A stretch of 26,052 nucleotides of DNA, from positions 1 through 26,052 of the forward strand of contig CAKUVA010000028.1 in NCBI GenBank assembly GCA_934693135.1. The letters run 5' to 3'. A model generated the notes under the pieces. The model did no database searches. It saw only the letters and a program-made list of their open reading frames with translations, and had not been told where the DNA came from. This DNA is from an uncultured Bacteroidales bacterium (lineage in GTDB: Bacteria > Bacteroidota > Bacteroidia > Bacteroidales > UBA932). Of this stretch, positions 8,292-16,600 are shown piece by piece (position 1 is the first letter of the stretch; each line of letters opens with the position of its first letter). A program made the position numbers and the translations under genes.

Positions 8292-9585
8292 TCGGCTTCG
8301 TCTCTGCCGGTTTCGAAAATCTACGATTCTGCTGTCTTCCTCCTTGACGCCTCTGACCTCGTTGTTGCACCCCACGCATATCTGAAGCAGCATCTTGTCC
8401 ACCTTGATCAGAAGGCTTTCCATCATTCTGTGGCTTCTGTCGTTGAGACCTCTGTCCATCCCTCTGCGGCTTTGGCTGACGACGCTTCCTCCTATCAGGA
8501 GAATCGAAACGTGTAATGCTATCATCTCCTACTGCCGTTATAAACTCTGGTACTTCAGGCTCCGGCTCAGTCTTGAGAGACTCTGGTTTTACACCATTGC
8601 GATTCATCTTTATGATTTCACGGACTTCAGAAGCAGCCAACGGAAAAAGATTCGCAAGAGATCCCTTGTCATACGAGAAGTACATAATTTCCTTCAGTAT
8701 ATCCGTCTTCATAAGATATGCCAACCCGTCCTGAAATTCAAGCGGCTCCGATACACGAGGAATTCTCGACTGAGCATCCAGATATGTGGATACTTCATAG
8801 TTCAAACAGCACTTTAGCTTACCACATTGACCTGCAAGCTTCTGTGGATTCAAAGACAAGTCTTGACAACGTGCAGCCGCTGTAGTTATAGACTTAAAAT
8901 TCGTTATATAATTAGCACAACAGAGTTCACGTCCACAAACACCAAGTCCACCAATGAGACCTGCCTCTTGACGGGCACCTATCTGCTTCATCTCTATTCT
9001 AATGTGGAATTCTTCAGCAAACACTTTAATGAGTTGTCTGAAATCCACACGACCATCAGCGATATAGTAGAATATAGCTTTAGTGCCATCTCCTTGAAAC
9101 TCAACGTCTCCGATTTTCATATCAAGACCAAGCTCGACAGCTATTTGTCTAGACCTTATCATTGTCTCTTGTTCGCGAGAAATGGCTTCTTGCCACTTTT
9201 CAATGTCCAAAGTCTTGGCCTTACGATATATTTTCTTGAATTCCGTATGCTCGGGATCAATGCCCTTGCACCTCATCTGACGTCCGACAATAGGACCATC
9301 CAATGTAACGATTCCCAAGTCATGACCACTCTGCGCTTCCACAATAACGAGGTCACCCATCTTTATACTCTGTCCGGAAGCATTGACATATATGCCTTTA
9401 CGAGTATTCTTAAATCTCACCTCCAATAGATCGGAATACTGCCCCTGAGTTATACCTTGCAGCCAGTTATAGTCTTCCAGCTTGCAACACCCCCGCCGAT
9501 ATGTACAGTTAAGTTCATCATTACTATCTCTTGTCACTGTACATCCACGACTACAGTCAAATTGTATATTTTCATTATTGTCCAT
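8284..9585 (-). CDS. ricT: RicT/YaaT-like PSP1-domain protein with basic C-terminal tail
   Basis: The product has 433 residues. The N-terminus is Cys-rich (C11, C15, C27, C33, C34), followed by a PSP1 domain (about 50-300) with EVRFKNTRKGIY, FQGDGTKAIFYYIADGRVDFR and RIEMKQIGARQEAGLIGG. Conserved cysteine pairs follow in GVCGRELCC (216-223) and CGKLKCC (254-260). In Bacillus, YaaT/RicT is part of the RicA-RicF-RicT complex, which binds Fe-S clusters and affects RNase Y, competence and biofilm. In Bacteroidetes only the RicT-like part is usually seen and its role is unproven. Residues about 365-425 form a low-complexity tail of Arg, Gln, Gly, Lys and Pro, probably disordered and possibly RNA-binding. 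The gene starts 15 bp after holB and overlaps the gldH-like start, an arrangement shared by many Bacteroidetes. Confidence 0.88.
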   Translation of the reverse strand: MDNNENIQFDCSRGCTVTRDSNDELNCTYRRGCCKLEDYNWLQGITQGQYSDLLEVRFKNTRKGIYVNASGQSIKMGDLVIVEAQSGHDLGIVTLDGPIVGRQMRCKGIDPEHTEFKKIYRKAKTLDIEKWQEAISREQETMIRSRQIAVELGLDMKIGDVEFQGDGTKAIFYYIADGRVDFRQLIKVFAEEFHIRIEMKQIGARQEAGLIGGLGVCGRELCCANYITNFKSITTAAARCQDLSLNPQKLAGQCGKLKCCLNYEVSTYLDAQSRIPRVSEPLEFQDGLAYLMKTDILKEIMYFSYDKGSLANLFPLAASEVREIIKMNRNGVKPESLKTEPEPEVPEFITAVGDDSITRFDSPDRRKRRQPKPQRDGQRSQRQKPQNDGKPSDQGGQDAASDMRGVQQRGQRRQGGRQQNRRFSKPAETKPNE

Positions 9586-9600
9586 TTATATGTCGTAGTT

Positions 9601-10707
9601 TTAACTTACAAACAGGCGGTTCACCATGTTCGTAAAAAGTATTTTCTGGTTAACGTTCCTCACCACAAGCGAATATGCCCTGCTTAATATATTCAAGGCT
9701 TTTGAACAAAAAGATGGGCCACATCGTCTGGCAGCGTCAGCATAGAAGTCCGCGTCTTCAGGCCTTATACCTGATATCTCCGACATATTCTGCTGAAACA
9801 TATATATCTTTCTGACACAATCACCTGCAAATTTACAAAAAGCTTTTTGTTTCTCGCGTGACTCTAATGCGGAAAGGATCTCACCAGTTTCCAACACAGA
9901 TAAGTAATCACGTCCGAGAATGCCGTCCATCAGCTTCATGAAAATATCCATCATCTCCACATTCTCATCTCTTTCAGCCAAACTCCTAATAGCTTTTCCA
10001 ATACTGCCGTCTGCAAACTCTGCTGCATAAGTAGCCGCTTCAGAGTCAATGCCTGTCCAACGTGGCAAAGCATCAGCTATTTCTTTCTTTGTAGCTGGAA
10101 GCACTCTGATAAGCTGACAACGAGATCTTATGGTCTTGAGAACTCGTTCAGGATTATGAGTAATAAACAAGAACAATGTCTTGTCTGCCGGTTCCTCAAC
10201 TATTTTCAAAAGACGATTGGCAGATTCCTGATTCATCTTCTCCGGAAGCCATATTACTATAGCTCTATATCCGTCCGAAAATGAAGACAATGACAATGCA
10301 TTGAGCACATTCTTCGCATCCGCTACGGATATGGCAGACGATTTCTTTTCTATTTCAAGAGCTTCATAGAGTTCATTCTCCATAAAAAAAGGATTCCTGA
10401 CAAATAACTCTCTCCACTGCTTGATGAATGATTCCGATGTCACTTTTTCACCCGCAACAGGGAATACAAAATGCATATCAGGATAAATGAGCTTGGATAT
10501 CTGATTACATGATGGACATAACCCACAAGAGTCACCATCATGTCTGGCCTTACAATTAAGGTATTGTAGAAATGCAATAGCAAGAGCCAATGCTCCACAT
10601 CCCTCATTCTCATGAAACATCACAGCATGCGGAACACGCCCACTATCAGCCATCCTGACAAGAGCCTCCTTAACTTCCGCATTACCTATGATATCTGAAA
10701 ACTTCAC
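9601..10707 (-). CDS. holB: DNA polymerase III delta prime-type subunit
   Basis: This is the clamp-loader subunit delta prime, which helps open the beta clamp on DNA. The 368-residue protein begins MKFSDIIGNAEVKEALVRM, the usual AAA+ start. The Walker A region (about 32-40) is degenerate, reading N-E-G-C-G-A-L without Lys-Thr, as expected for a delta prime that does not hydrolyse ATP. A zinc module is present, with Cys52, Cys61, Cys64 and Cys67. NRLLKIVEEPADKTLFLFIT and the SRC arginine-finger motif (195-197, in KTIRSRCQLIRV) follow. The first codon overlaps the polyprenyl synthetase stop by 4 bp (ATGA), indicating translational coupling. DnaX/tau would be longer with an intact Walker A, so I prefer delta prime. 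Confidence 0.9.
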   Translation of the reverse strand: MKFSDIIGNAEVKEALVRMADSGRVPHAVMFHENEGCGALALAIAFLQYLNCKARHDGDSCGLCPSCNQISKLIYPDMHFVFPVAGEKVTSESFIKQWRELFVRNPFFMENELYEALEIEKKSSAISVADAKNVLNALSLSSFSDGYRAIVIWLPEKMNQESANRLLKIVEEPADKTLFLFITHNPERVLKTIRSRCQLIRVLPATKKEIADALPRWTGIDSEAATYAAEFADGSIGKAIRSLAERDENVEMMDIFMKLMDGILGRDYLSVLETGEILSALESREKQKAFCKFAGDCVRKIYMFQQNMSEISGIRPEDADFYADAARRCGPSFCSKALNILSRAYSLVVRNVNQKILFTNMVNRLFVS

Positions 10708-11687
10708 GATTTCCTATATGCTACAAAATCTGCAATATCCGCCAACATTTCCACATCCCGTCCATATCCCAATGGGCGAAGTGAAATTTTAGCCTTTTCC
10801 ACATACTCCCCAAGCCGTCTAAATGCGTATTCCATCCCTGCTTCAGAATGTACGAAAGCAACTATTTCCTTCTGATATTCAGGATTTTCATCTATTTGGC
10901 AAATCTTCCTTCGAATTTCTTTCGCCTTATCAGTCGAAACATTGGCCAAAGCTCCGAGAAGAGGAAGCGTTATTTTTCTTTCCATCAGGTCAAGACCACC
11001 TGGTTTTCCAGTAGATATACCATCTTCATAATCAAAGATATCATCCCTTATCTGGAAAGCAAGACCAAGACACTCCGCATACGATTTTACAGATCTACGC
11101 TTTTCATCAGATGCTCCAACAGAAATGGCTGCAGCATTTGCCGATGTCACGAACAATGACGCAGTCTTATTATAGATAATTTTGTAATAATCTTGCTCCA
11201 AAGTGTCACAACACTCAGCTTTTTGGAGTTGAAGCATCTCCCCCTCGGCCAAATCAGACAAGGTCTTAGAGAATATTTTTATAACCTTCTCTGAGGACGT
11301 CTTTCCTGCAAGAATATTGTCAACACCCTTTACAAGCCAATAATCTCCTAAAAGGACTGCAGCACGCCCACCCAACAAAGACATCACTGTAGGCTCACCA
11401 CGACGCGTCGAACTATTGTCAGCTACATCATCATGAAGAAGCGACGCATTATGCAAAAGTTCAGTCGCAGCCGCATAATGAATCGTATCCTCAGATACGA
11501 ATCCTCCAGAACAAGCCTTGGCTGAAAGTAATGCAATCACTGGTCTTACCTGTTTCCCCGAACGAGAAAGAATTTTGCGATTCGTCATCTCCAGTAACGC
11601 TATATCACTGGACAATGACGATTTCATAAGTGTCATTACCCTGTCAAGTTCAGGCTTCAGATATTCTTTTATACTATCAAAATCCAT
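10704..11687 (-). CDS. Polyprenyl (trans-isoprenyl) diphosphate synthetase
   Basis: The enzyme condenses isopentenyl diphosphate onto an allylic diphosphate to build a linear prenyl chain. With ATG 11687 it has 327 residues. The first aspartate-rich motif is DDVAD (86-90) followed by RRGEPT; the second is DDIFD (215-219). GKQVRPVI and the KTASLF motif bind IPP and the active site. The residues just before the first motif are small (Ala81, Ser82), which in this family usually allows a long product, so the side chain of menaquinone is a reasonable guess; menG is also in the window. The open frame extends to ATG 11714 inside the LOG gene, but ATG 11687 lies one base after the LOG stop (TAA-T-ATG) and is preferred. 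Product chain length cannot be fixed from sequence alone. Confidence 0.92.
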   Translation of the reverse strand: MDFDSIKEYLKPELDRVMTLMKSSLSSDIALLEMTNRKILSRSGKQVRPVIALLSAKACSGGFVSEDTIHYAAATELLHNASLLHDDVADNSSTRRGEPTVMSLLGGRAAVLLGDYWLVKGVDNILAGKTSSEKVIKIFSKTLSDLAEGEMLQLQKAECCDTLEQDYYKIIYNKTASLFVTSANAAAISVGASDEKRRSVKSYAECLGLAFQIRDDIFDYEDGISTGKPGGLDLMERKITLPLLGALANVSTDKAKEIRRKICQIDENPEYQKEIVAFVHSEAGMEYAFRRLGEYVEKAKISLRPLGYGRDVEMLADIADFVAYRKS

Positions 11688-11688
11688 A

Positions 11689-12225
11689 TTATCCGAGCAT
11701 GGCGACAAGTTCATCTACTGATGACGGAAATTTTATCAAATTTCTAGAGTTCTTGTCGAGCATATTTGTTTCCACATAAAAATCAAGGAGTTCTCTGAAC
11801 CTGTCGTAAAAGCCATCAATATTGAGAGCAAAGATTTTCCCACAATACCTATGTAGCTTTGCTAATGATAATGTTTCCACTATTTCATCAAGAGTTCCTA
11901 TCCCACCTGGCAAGGCAACAGCCGCACAAGTTCCATCTCTCATCTTCTCTTTTCTTTCTGACATAGTGTCAGTCCATATCACTTCGGTAACATCATGAAA
12001 TACAAATTCATTCATGAATCTTGGGATAACGCCAATATGCCTTCCGCCACATTCTCTAACGGTTCGTGAAACCACGCCCATAGTCCCCTTCACAGTTCCT
12101 CCAGATACAATAGTATATCCAAAAGAAACTGCCCTTTTTACGAAATCTTCAGCAACTATATTATATTTATTATCTATATTGTTGCTTGCAGAGCAGAAAA
12201 CCACTATTTTTTTTTCACAAGCCAT
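11689..12225 (-). CDS. LOG-family protein (cytokinin riboside 5'-monophosphate phosphoribohydrolase-like)
   Basis: The 178-residue protein has the Rossmann-type LOG fold with VVFCSAS near the start, SGGTVKGTMGVV (41-52), the Arg-Lys pair at 91-92 and the hallmark PGGIGTLDE (106-114). Family members split the N-glycosidic bond of nucleoside monophosphates, releasing cytokinin bases or, in other cases, acting on AMP-like substrates. Many were misannotated as lysine decarboxylases because of the PGGxGTxxE motif. The gene sits between an outer-membrane barrel gene (4 bp) and a prenyl synthetase gene (1 bp). Codons 4-7 contain a run of nine A residues (12207-12215), a possible slippage site. The physiological substrate is unknown. 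Confidence 0.9.
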   Translation of the reverse strand: MACEKKIVVFCSASNNIDNKYNIVAEDFVKRAVSFGYTIVSGGTVKGTMGVVSRTVRECGGRHIGVIPRFMNEFVFHDVTEVIWTDTMSERKEKMRDGTCAAVALPGGIGTLDEIVETLSLAKLHRYCGKIFALNIDGFYDRFRELLDFYVETNMLDKNSRNLIKFPSSVDELVAMLG

Positions 12226-12229
12226 AATG

Positions 12230-12886
12230 TCAAAACATGTAAGCTAAGGATATTGTAAGTCCGTTGAAGTTTCTGCCATCCTTAAACGCCATTTTCACCT
12301 GCTCTCCAACATGACTCAACTCACCGCTATCAGAATAAAGAGAGCCGAAATTCCAATAATATTTGGCAGACAACTGGAAACGCCATAGTTCAATGCCAGC
12401 ACCCAAGCCAAGACCATATTCCCACCTCGCAAGACCAGATTTTGAGAAGGACCTCGTTTTCACAGTTTCCCCAGCCTCACGATTCTTTACCTTGGTGAAA
12501 AGTCCATACCCAAGAAATGGTTCAGCAAAAATATATGGTCTGAAAGCAAGAAGATCTGGCCCCCATTGTATCTGCACAGGCACCTCTACATATCCGACCT
12601 TAGCATTCAGTTTAAAATTATCCACAGATGCATCGCTGAGTTTCGTGCCTTTAGTCTGATAAAGGACAGCAGGTTGTATAGCAAAGCCAAATGCGACAGG
12701 AAATTTAACCGTAAGACCGATATGATACTGTCCTATATTACTTGCATCCAGATGTTTAGCATTGGAAGAAGATGACGTAAATCCAGCCATAATGCCACTC
12801 TTTACGCCATCGCCTGCATAAACTTCAACACTTATGGTCACAGCTGTCATGACAGCAAGTGCAACCATGACAAGGAACTTCTTCAT
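12230..12886 (-). CDS. Small outer-membrane beta-barrel protein (PorT-like family)
   Basis: The 218-residue product has a signal peptide with probable cleavage after V-Y-A (residue 24). The rest alternates polar and hydrophobic residues as in a small 8- to 10-strand barrel: SGIMAGFTSSS, QYHIGLTVKFPVAFGFAIQPAVLYQTKG, VGYVEVPVQIQW, LGLGAGIELWRFQLSAKYYW, and a C-terminal strand ending in A-Y-M-F with the terminal Phe expected by the Bam machinery. It resembles the broad outer-membrane beta-barrel families of Bacteroidetes (porin/PorT-like) with no assigned substrate. It starts 10 bp after trxA and ends 4 bp before the LOG gene, so it belongs to the trxA operon, although its function has no obvious tie to its neighbours. 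Confidence 0.85.
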   Translation of the reverse strand: MKKFLVMVALAVMTAVTISVEVYAGDGVKSGIMAGFTSSSSNAKHLDASNIGQYHIGLTVKFPVAFGFAIQPAVLYQTKGTKLSDASVDNFKLNAKVGYVEVPVQIQWGPDLLAFRPYIFAEPFLGYGLFTKVKNREAGETVKTRSFSKSGLARWEYGLGLGAGIELWRFQLSAKYYWNFGSLYSDSGELSHVGEQVKMAFKDGRNFNGLTISLAYMF

Positions 12887-12896
12887 GATACGATTA

Positions 12897-13211
12897 TTAT
12901 AGAAGTGAATCTATCTTAGATGTAATCTGAGACTTAGGAACAGCACCTACAAGTCTGTCTGCAACTTCTCCGTTTTTGAAGAAAAGAAGAGTCGGAATGC
13001 TCCTTATGCCATATTTGGCTGCGATTTCCTCGCAATCATCAACATTGCATTTCACAATTTCAGCTTTCCCTTCATACTCTGAAGCGACTTCTTCCACTAT
13101 CGGAGCAATAGCACGGCAAGGACCACACCATGTAGCCCAAAAATCAACAACTACAGGAGTCTGCCCTGCAATAATATCAGAGAAATTCTCATTCGTAACT
13201 ACTTTAGCCAT
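12897..13211 (-). CDS. trxA: Thioredoxin
   Basis: This is a 104-residue single-domain thioredoxin without a signal peptide, so a cytoplasmic dithiol reductant. The active site is WCGPC (28-32), with FWATWCGPCRAIAP around it, and the cis-proline loop is SIPT (Pro75). The family-typical DFWA, FFKNG and GA segments are present. Two extra cysteines occur in KCNVDDC (57 and 62) and might form a second disulfide. It is the first gene of an eight-gene minus-strand unit and is preceded by a near-ideal promoter at 13239-13269, with a leader of about 20 nt. Confidence 0.97.
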   Translation of the reverse strand: MAKVVTNENFSDIIAGQTPVVVDFWATWCGPCRAIAPIVEEVASEYEGKAEIVKCNVDDCEEIAAKYGIRSIPTLLFFKNGEVADRLVGAVPKSQITSKIDSLL

Positions 13212-13238
13212 AATCTATATATTTTAAAGTTTAATTTA

Positions 13239-13269
13239 CAAATATAACATTCTGATTTAATAAAGTCAA
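13239..13269 (-). promoter_or_regulatory. Promoter of trxA operon
   Basis: On the minus strand TTG (13269-13267, within TTGAC) and TATATTTG (13246-13239) are separated by 20 bp, a near-perfect match to the Bacteroidetes consensus. It lies just past the terminator of the efflux operon and 27 bp before the trxA ATG. Confidence 0.75.
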
Positions 13270-13284
13270 GAGTATTTTAAAAGC

Positions 13285-13319
13285 GAGCCGTACCATCACA
13301 CTTAGTAATGATACGGCTC
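13285..13319 (-). terminator. Terminator of the efflux operon
   Basis: GAGCCGTA (13285-13292) pairs perfectly with TACGGCTC (13312-13319), with further pairing inside the loop. On the minus strand the stem is followed by GC and then TTTT. It lies 28 bp after the stop of the PG0541-like gene. The T-run is short, so efficiency is uncertain. Confidence 0.7.
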
Positions 13320-13347
13320 ACAAAAATGCATATTATGATTATCTACA

Positions 13348-13641
13348 TCAGAACGCCTGGTCTGCAGACCATAAAAAAGCACGGAGACCAAGATCTGGGG
13401 TTGCCTCATCCTTTGCCTTGAGATCAGTCAGAATTTCCTGCACTTTTCCATCCTCAACGAATGTCAAGATCGCATGGTTCTGTACCGGCCATGCATGGTT
13501 TCCATAATGAGGCTCACCATTGACGGAACCTCGCCCGTCAATATCCTGCCAGCGGGTAAAGCCCCTCTGAGAGTGAGCGTCAAGCACATCCACGATTTCC
13601 TCGTTATAGGCCTGATTGTATGATATGAATATCGCTTTCAT
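13348..13641 (-). CDS. PG0541-family transporter-associated protein (PII-like small protein)
   Basis: The 97-residue protein begins MKAIFISYNQAYNEEIVDVL and contains GFTRWQDIDGRGSVNGEPHYGNHAWPVQN-like sequence and a central strand ILTFVEDGKVQEIL. This layout resembles small PII-like alpha/beta proteins found directly behind RND pump genes in Bacteroidetes, named after P. gingivalis PG0541. It has no signal peptide or membrane segment and should be cytoplasmic. It starts 11 bp after the RND pump stop and is followed by the operon terminator. A sensing or regulatory role towards the pump is inferred from context and fold type only; no activity is established. Confidence 0.8.
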   Translation of the reverse strand: MKAIFISYNQAYNEEIVDVLDAHSQRGFTRWQDIDGRGSVNGEPHYGNHAWPVQNHAILTFVEDGKVQEILTDLKAKDEATPDLGLRAFLWSADQAF

Positions 13642-13652
13642 TATATATATAT

Positions 13653-16600
13653 TTATGCATTCAATGCTGCCTTCTTGGCAAGTTTCTTCTGTTTATGCTT
13701 TTCCTGCCGAGTAGCAAACACACAATAAATTGTAGGGATAAGCACCAAGGTAACAACCGTGGAAATAGAAAGACCCCACGCGACTGTTATACCAAGAGAT
13801 CTCCACATCTCAGAACCCTCACCTGTACCAATAGCCATAGGAATCATACCGAGGACAGTAGTAAGAGTTGTCATGAGGATAGGACGCAGACGGCTACGGG
13901 CTGCTGCGACTGCGGCATCAAGAATTCCCATTCCTCTCTCACGGAGAAGGATAAGGTAATCGATAAGCACAATACCGTTCTTCACGACGATACCGATAAG
14001 GATCAAGATTCCGATCATCGCCATCACTCCAAGTGCTGTATTGGAAGCCCAAAGTCCTATGATCACACCGACAAATGCAAACGGCACTGAGAACATAATC
14101 ACGAACGGACTCATGAATGATTCGAACTGGGATGCCATAACCATATATACCAATATAATAATCAATATCATAAGAGTAATGAGGTCGGAGAACATATCCT
14201 GCTGGTCCTCATAGTCTCCGGATATGACGGCACTAAGCTCTGAAGGAATATCTGTATCCTTGATCGCCTTATCAGCGGCTGCAACACCATCACTCATCGC
14301 GTGCGAACCATCGATGACACCAGACACGGTAATCATACGTTGCCTATTCTTACGCTCGATAGTAGGAGGGACCTCAGTTTCAACAACTTTTCCCAAGTCC
14401 TTGATACGTATTCCCTTACCAGCTCCATTATATATAATAATGTCTTCTATATCTTCTACACTCGTTCTGAATCCAGGTGCATAGCGGACACGGATATCAT
14501 ATTCTTCTCCATCCTCTCGATAGTAAGATCCTACGGAGCCGCTCATCGCAGCACTTACCGCAGCTGCCGCTGTTGTAGAGTTCAATCCATTCGCTGCAAG
14601 TTTAACTCTATCGAAATCCACTTGATACTCAGGGGTGTACTGGTCACGGCTAAGAGTTACCTGAGCAAAAGAAGGGTCTGCGAGCATCTTTTCGCGAATT
14701 TCATTCGCAACCTGGTCAGTGGTATTGAAGTCGTAACCATAGATCTCGACATCGACTGTGGCAGCGCCACCCATACCGCCCATACCTTCAGTGACGGTAC
14801 CTTTATGTATCTCAGGATATTCCTTTATATCCGCGCGGATGATATCGGCAATCTCACTTGCAGAACGCTCACGGAGTTCCATACTTCCGAGGTTGATATT
14901 CATCGAGATAATGTTAGAGCCGTTGGTCTGCATACTCGCGAAAGCATTGTCAGAATCAGCCTGTCCAAAAGTATAACTGCAAATTTTGATTTCCGGAATC
15001 TCCTCACAGATTCTATTATAGAAGTTACGTGCGAACTCACCTGTAATGTCCTGTGATGTACCGGCATTAAGTTCAATAGACACAGTAAGACGACCTTGGT
15101 CGGCGTGCGGGAAATATTCTGTCTTGAGCTTTGGCCCGAGAAGCGCTACAACAAGTACAACGATACCAAATGCGCCAAATATCACAGTCTTTCTATTACG
15201 GACAGCCCAGTTGATAATCTTGGCATATCCTTCAGAAATAGCATTCAACCCCTTATCAATAGGAGTAAACAAGAGGTCGTGAAGCTTGCTCTTCTTCCTA
15301 TCACCACGAAGCATCCTTGAACAAAGCATCGGCACAAGACAAAGAGCACCGCAAGTAGACACAATCATGATAATGCTGACAATCCATCCAAGCTGACGGA
15401 ACATGATACCTGACATACCAGAGATAAGGGTCAGAGGCAGGAACACGCAGAGCATTGTCAATGTAGATGCAATAATAGAGATACCCACCTCTTCCGTACC
15501 ATGAACTGCGGCTTCCTTAGGTTTCTCACCTCTCTCAATATGGGTGGTAATATTCTCAAGTGCCACAATAGAGTCGTCCACCACCATACCGATTGCTATA
15601 GACAATGCAGACATAGATATGACATTCAACGTATTACCTGTAGCGAACAAGTATACCAAAGACGCCATAAGGGAGATAGGGATAGAAAGTATGATGATGA
15701 ATGTGGCTCTCCATCTTCCAAGGAAGACATAAACCACAAGCATGACGACAATGAAAGTGATTATGATGGTCTCCTTCAAGGAGTTGATACTGTTTTCAAT
15801 ATTGCTTGAAGAATCGATGACAGTCTCGATATGGATATCCGAAGGAAGAGTTTCCTCGATAGCCTGGAGTTCCTTCTTGACACCATTGATAACATTCACG
15901 GTATTGGCACCTGTCTGTTTTTGAATGACAATCTGTGCAGAACGAGTACCGTTTGTGATTGCCTGCTGTTCTTTTTCCTCCTGGCCATCATTGATTGTGG
16001 CTACATCTCTCAAATATACGGCATTTCCATCTTTGTATGCAAGCACTACATTCAATAATTCAGATGGATCCTTAAACTCTTTCTGAATACGCAAAGAGTA
16101 AGTATCAGAACCTATATCAATACTTCCAGAAGGAATATTACGGTTTTCATATGCAATAATGCTTGAAACTGCGGCTATTGAAAGATTGTAAGCCTGCAAC
16201 TTGTGAGGGTCGCAATAAACTTGTATCTCACGGGTTGGCGCACCAGTCACAGACACGGTACCAACGCCCTTTACTCGGGACAAAGGTGTAGTCACCTTAT
16301 CATCCAAAATTTTATCCAGTCCAGGAAGACTCTCCTCAGCGGTAGCAGCCAGAATGAGGATAGGCATATCATCCGCACTGAACTTGAATATGACCGGAGT
16401 AGTTGCTTGGTCAGGCAATGACGAATTCACCATGTCCAGTTTGTCACGGACATTATTCGTGGCTTCCTCAATATCTACTCCATAATTAAACTCAAGAGTG
16501 ATTATGGAAATGTTCTCCTTTGATTTGGAGGTCATATCCTTCAAATCACTTACACCATTAAGTCCATTCTCCAAAACTTTGGTGAGGTTAGTCTCAATAT

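Noticed and set aside
8291..8525. Longer N-terminus for the GldH-like protein, starting at 8525
   Set aside because: The extra residues come from the other frame of the ricT tail, and the extension would bury a clear lipoprotein signal peptide that starts at 8291.
11689..12225. Lysine decarboxylase annotation for the LOG-family gene
   Set aside because: The PGGxGTxxE motif and short length are those of LOG phosphoribohydrolases; the decarboxylase name is a known misannotation.
13285..13319. Inverted repeat near trxA as an operator
   Set aside because: It follows the efflux operon's last stop closely and is followed by a T-run on that strand, so a terminator is the simpler reading; it also lies outside the trxA promoter boxes.
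14301..15056. 251-codon open frame on the plus strand inside the RND pump gene
   Set aside because: It lies fully antisense to a well-conserved transporter gene, has Ser/Arg/Cys/Ile-rich composition with no domain, and reflects the codon pattern of the real gene.
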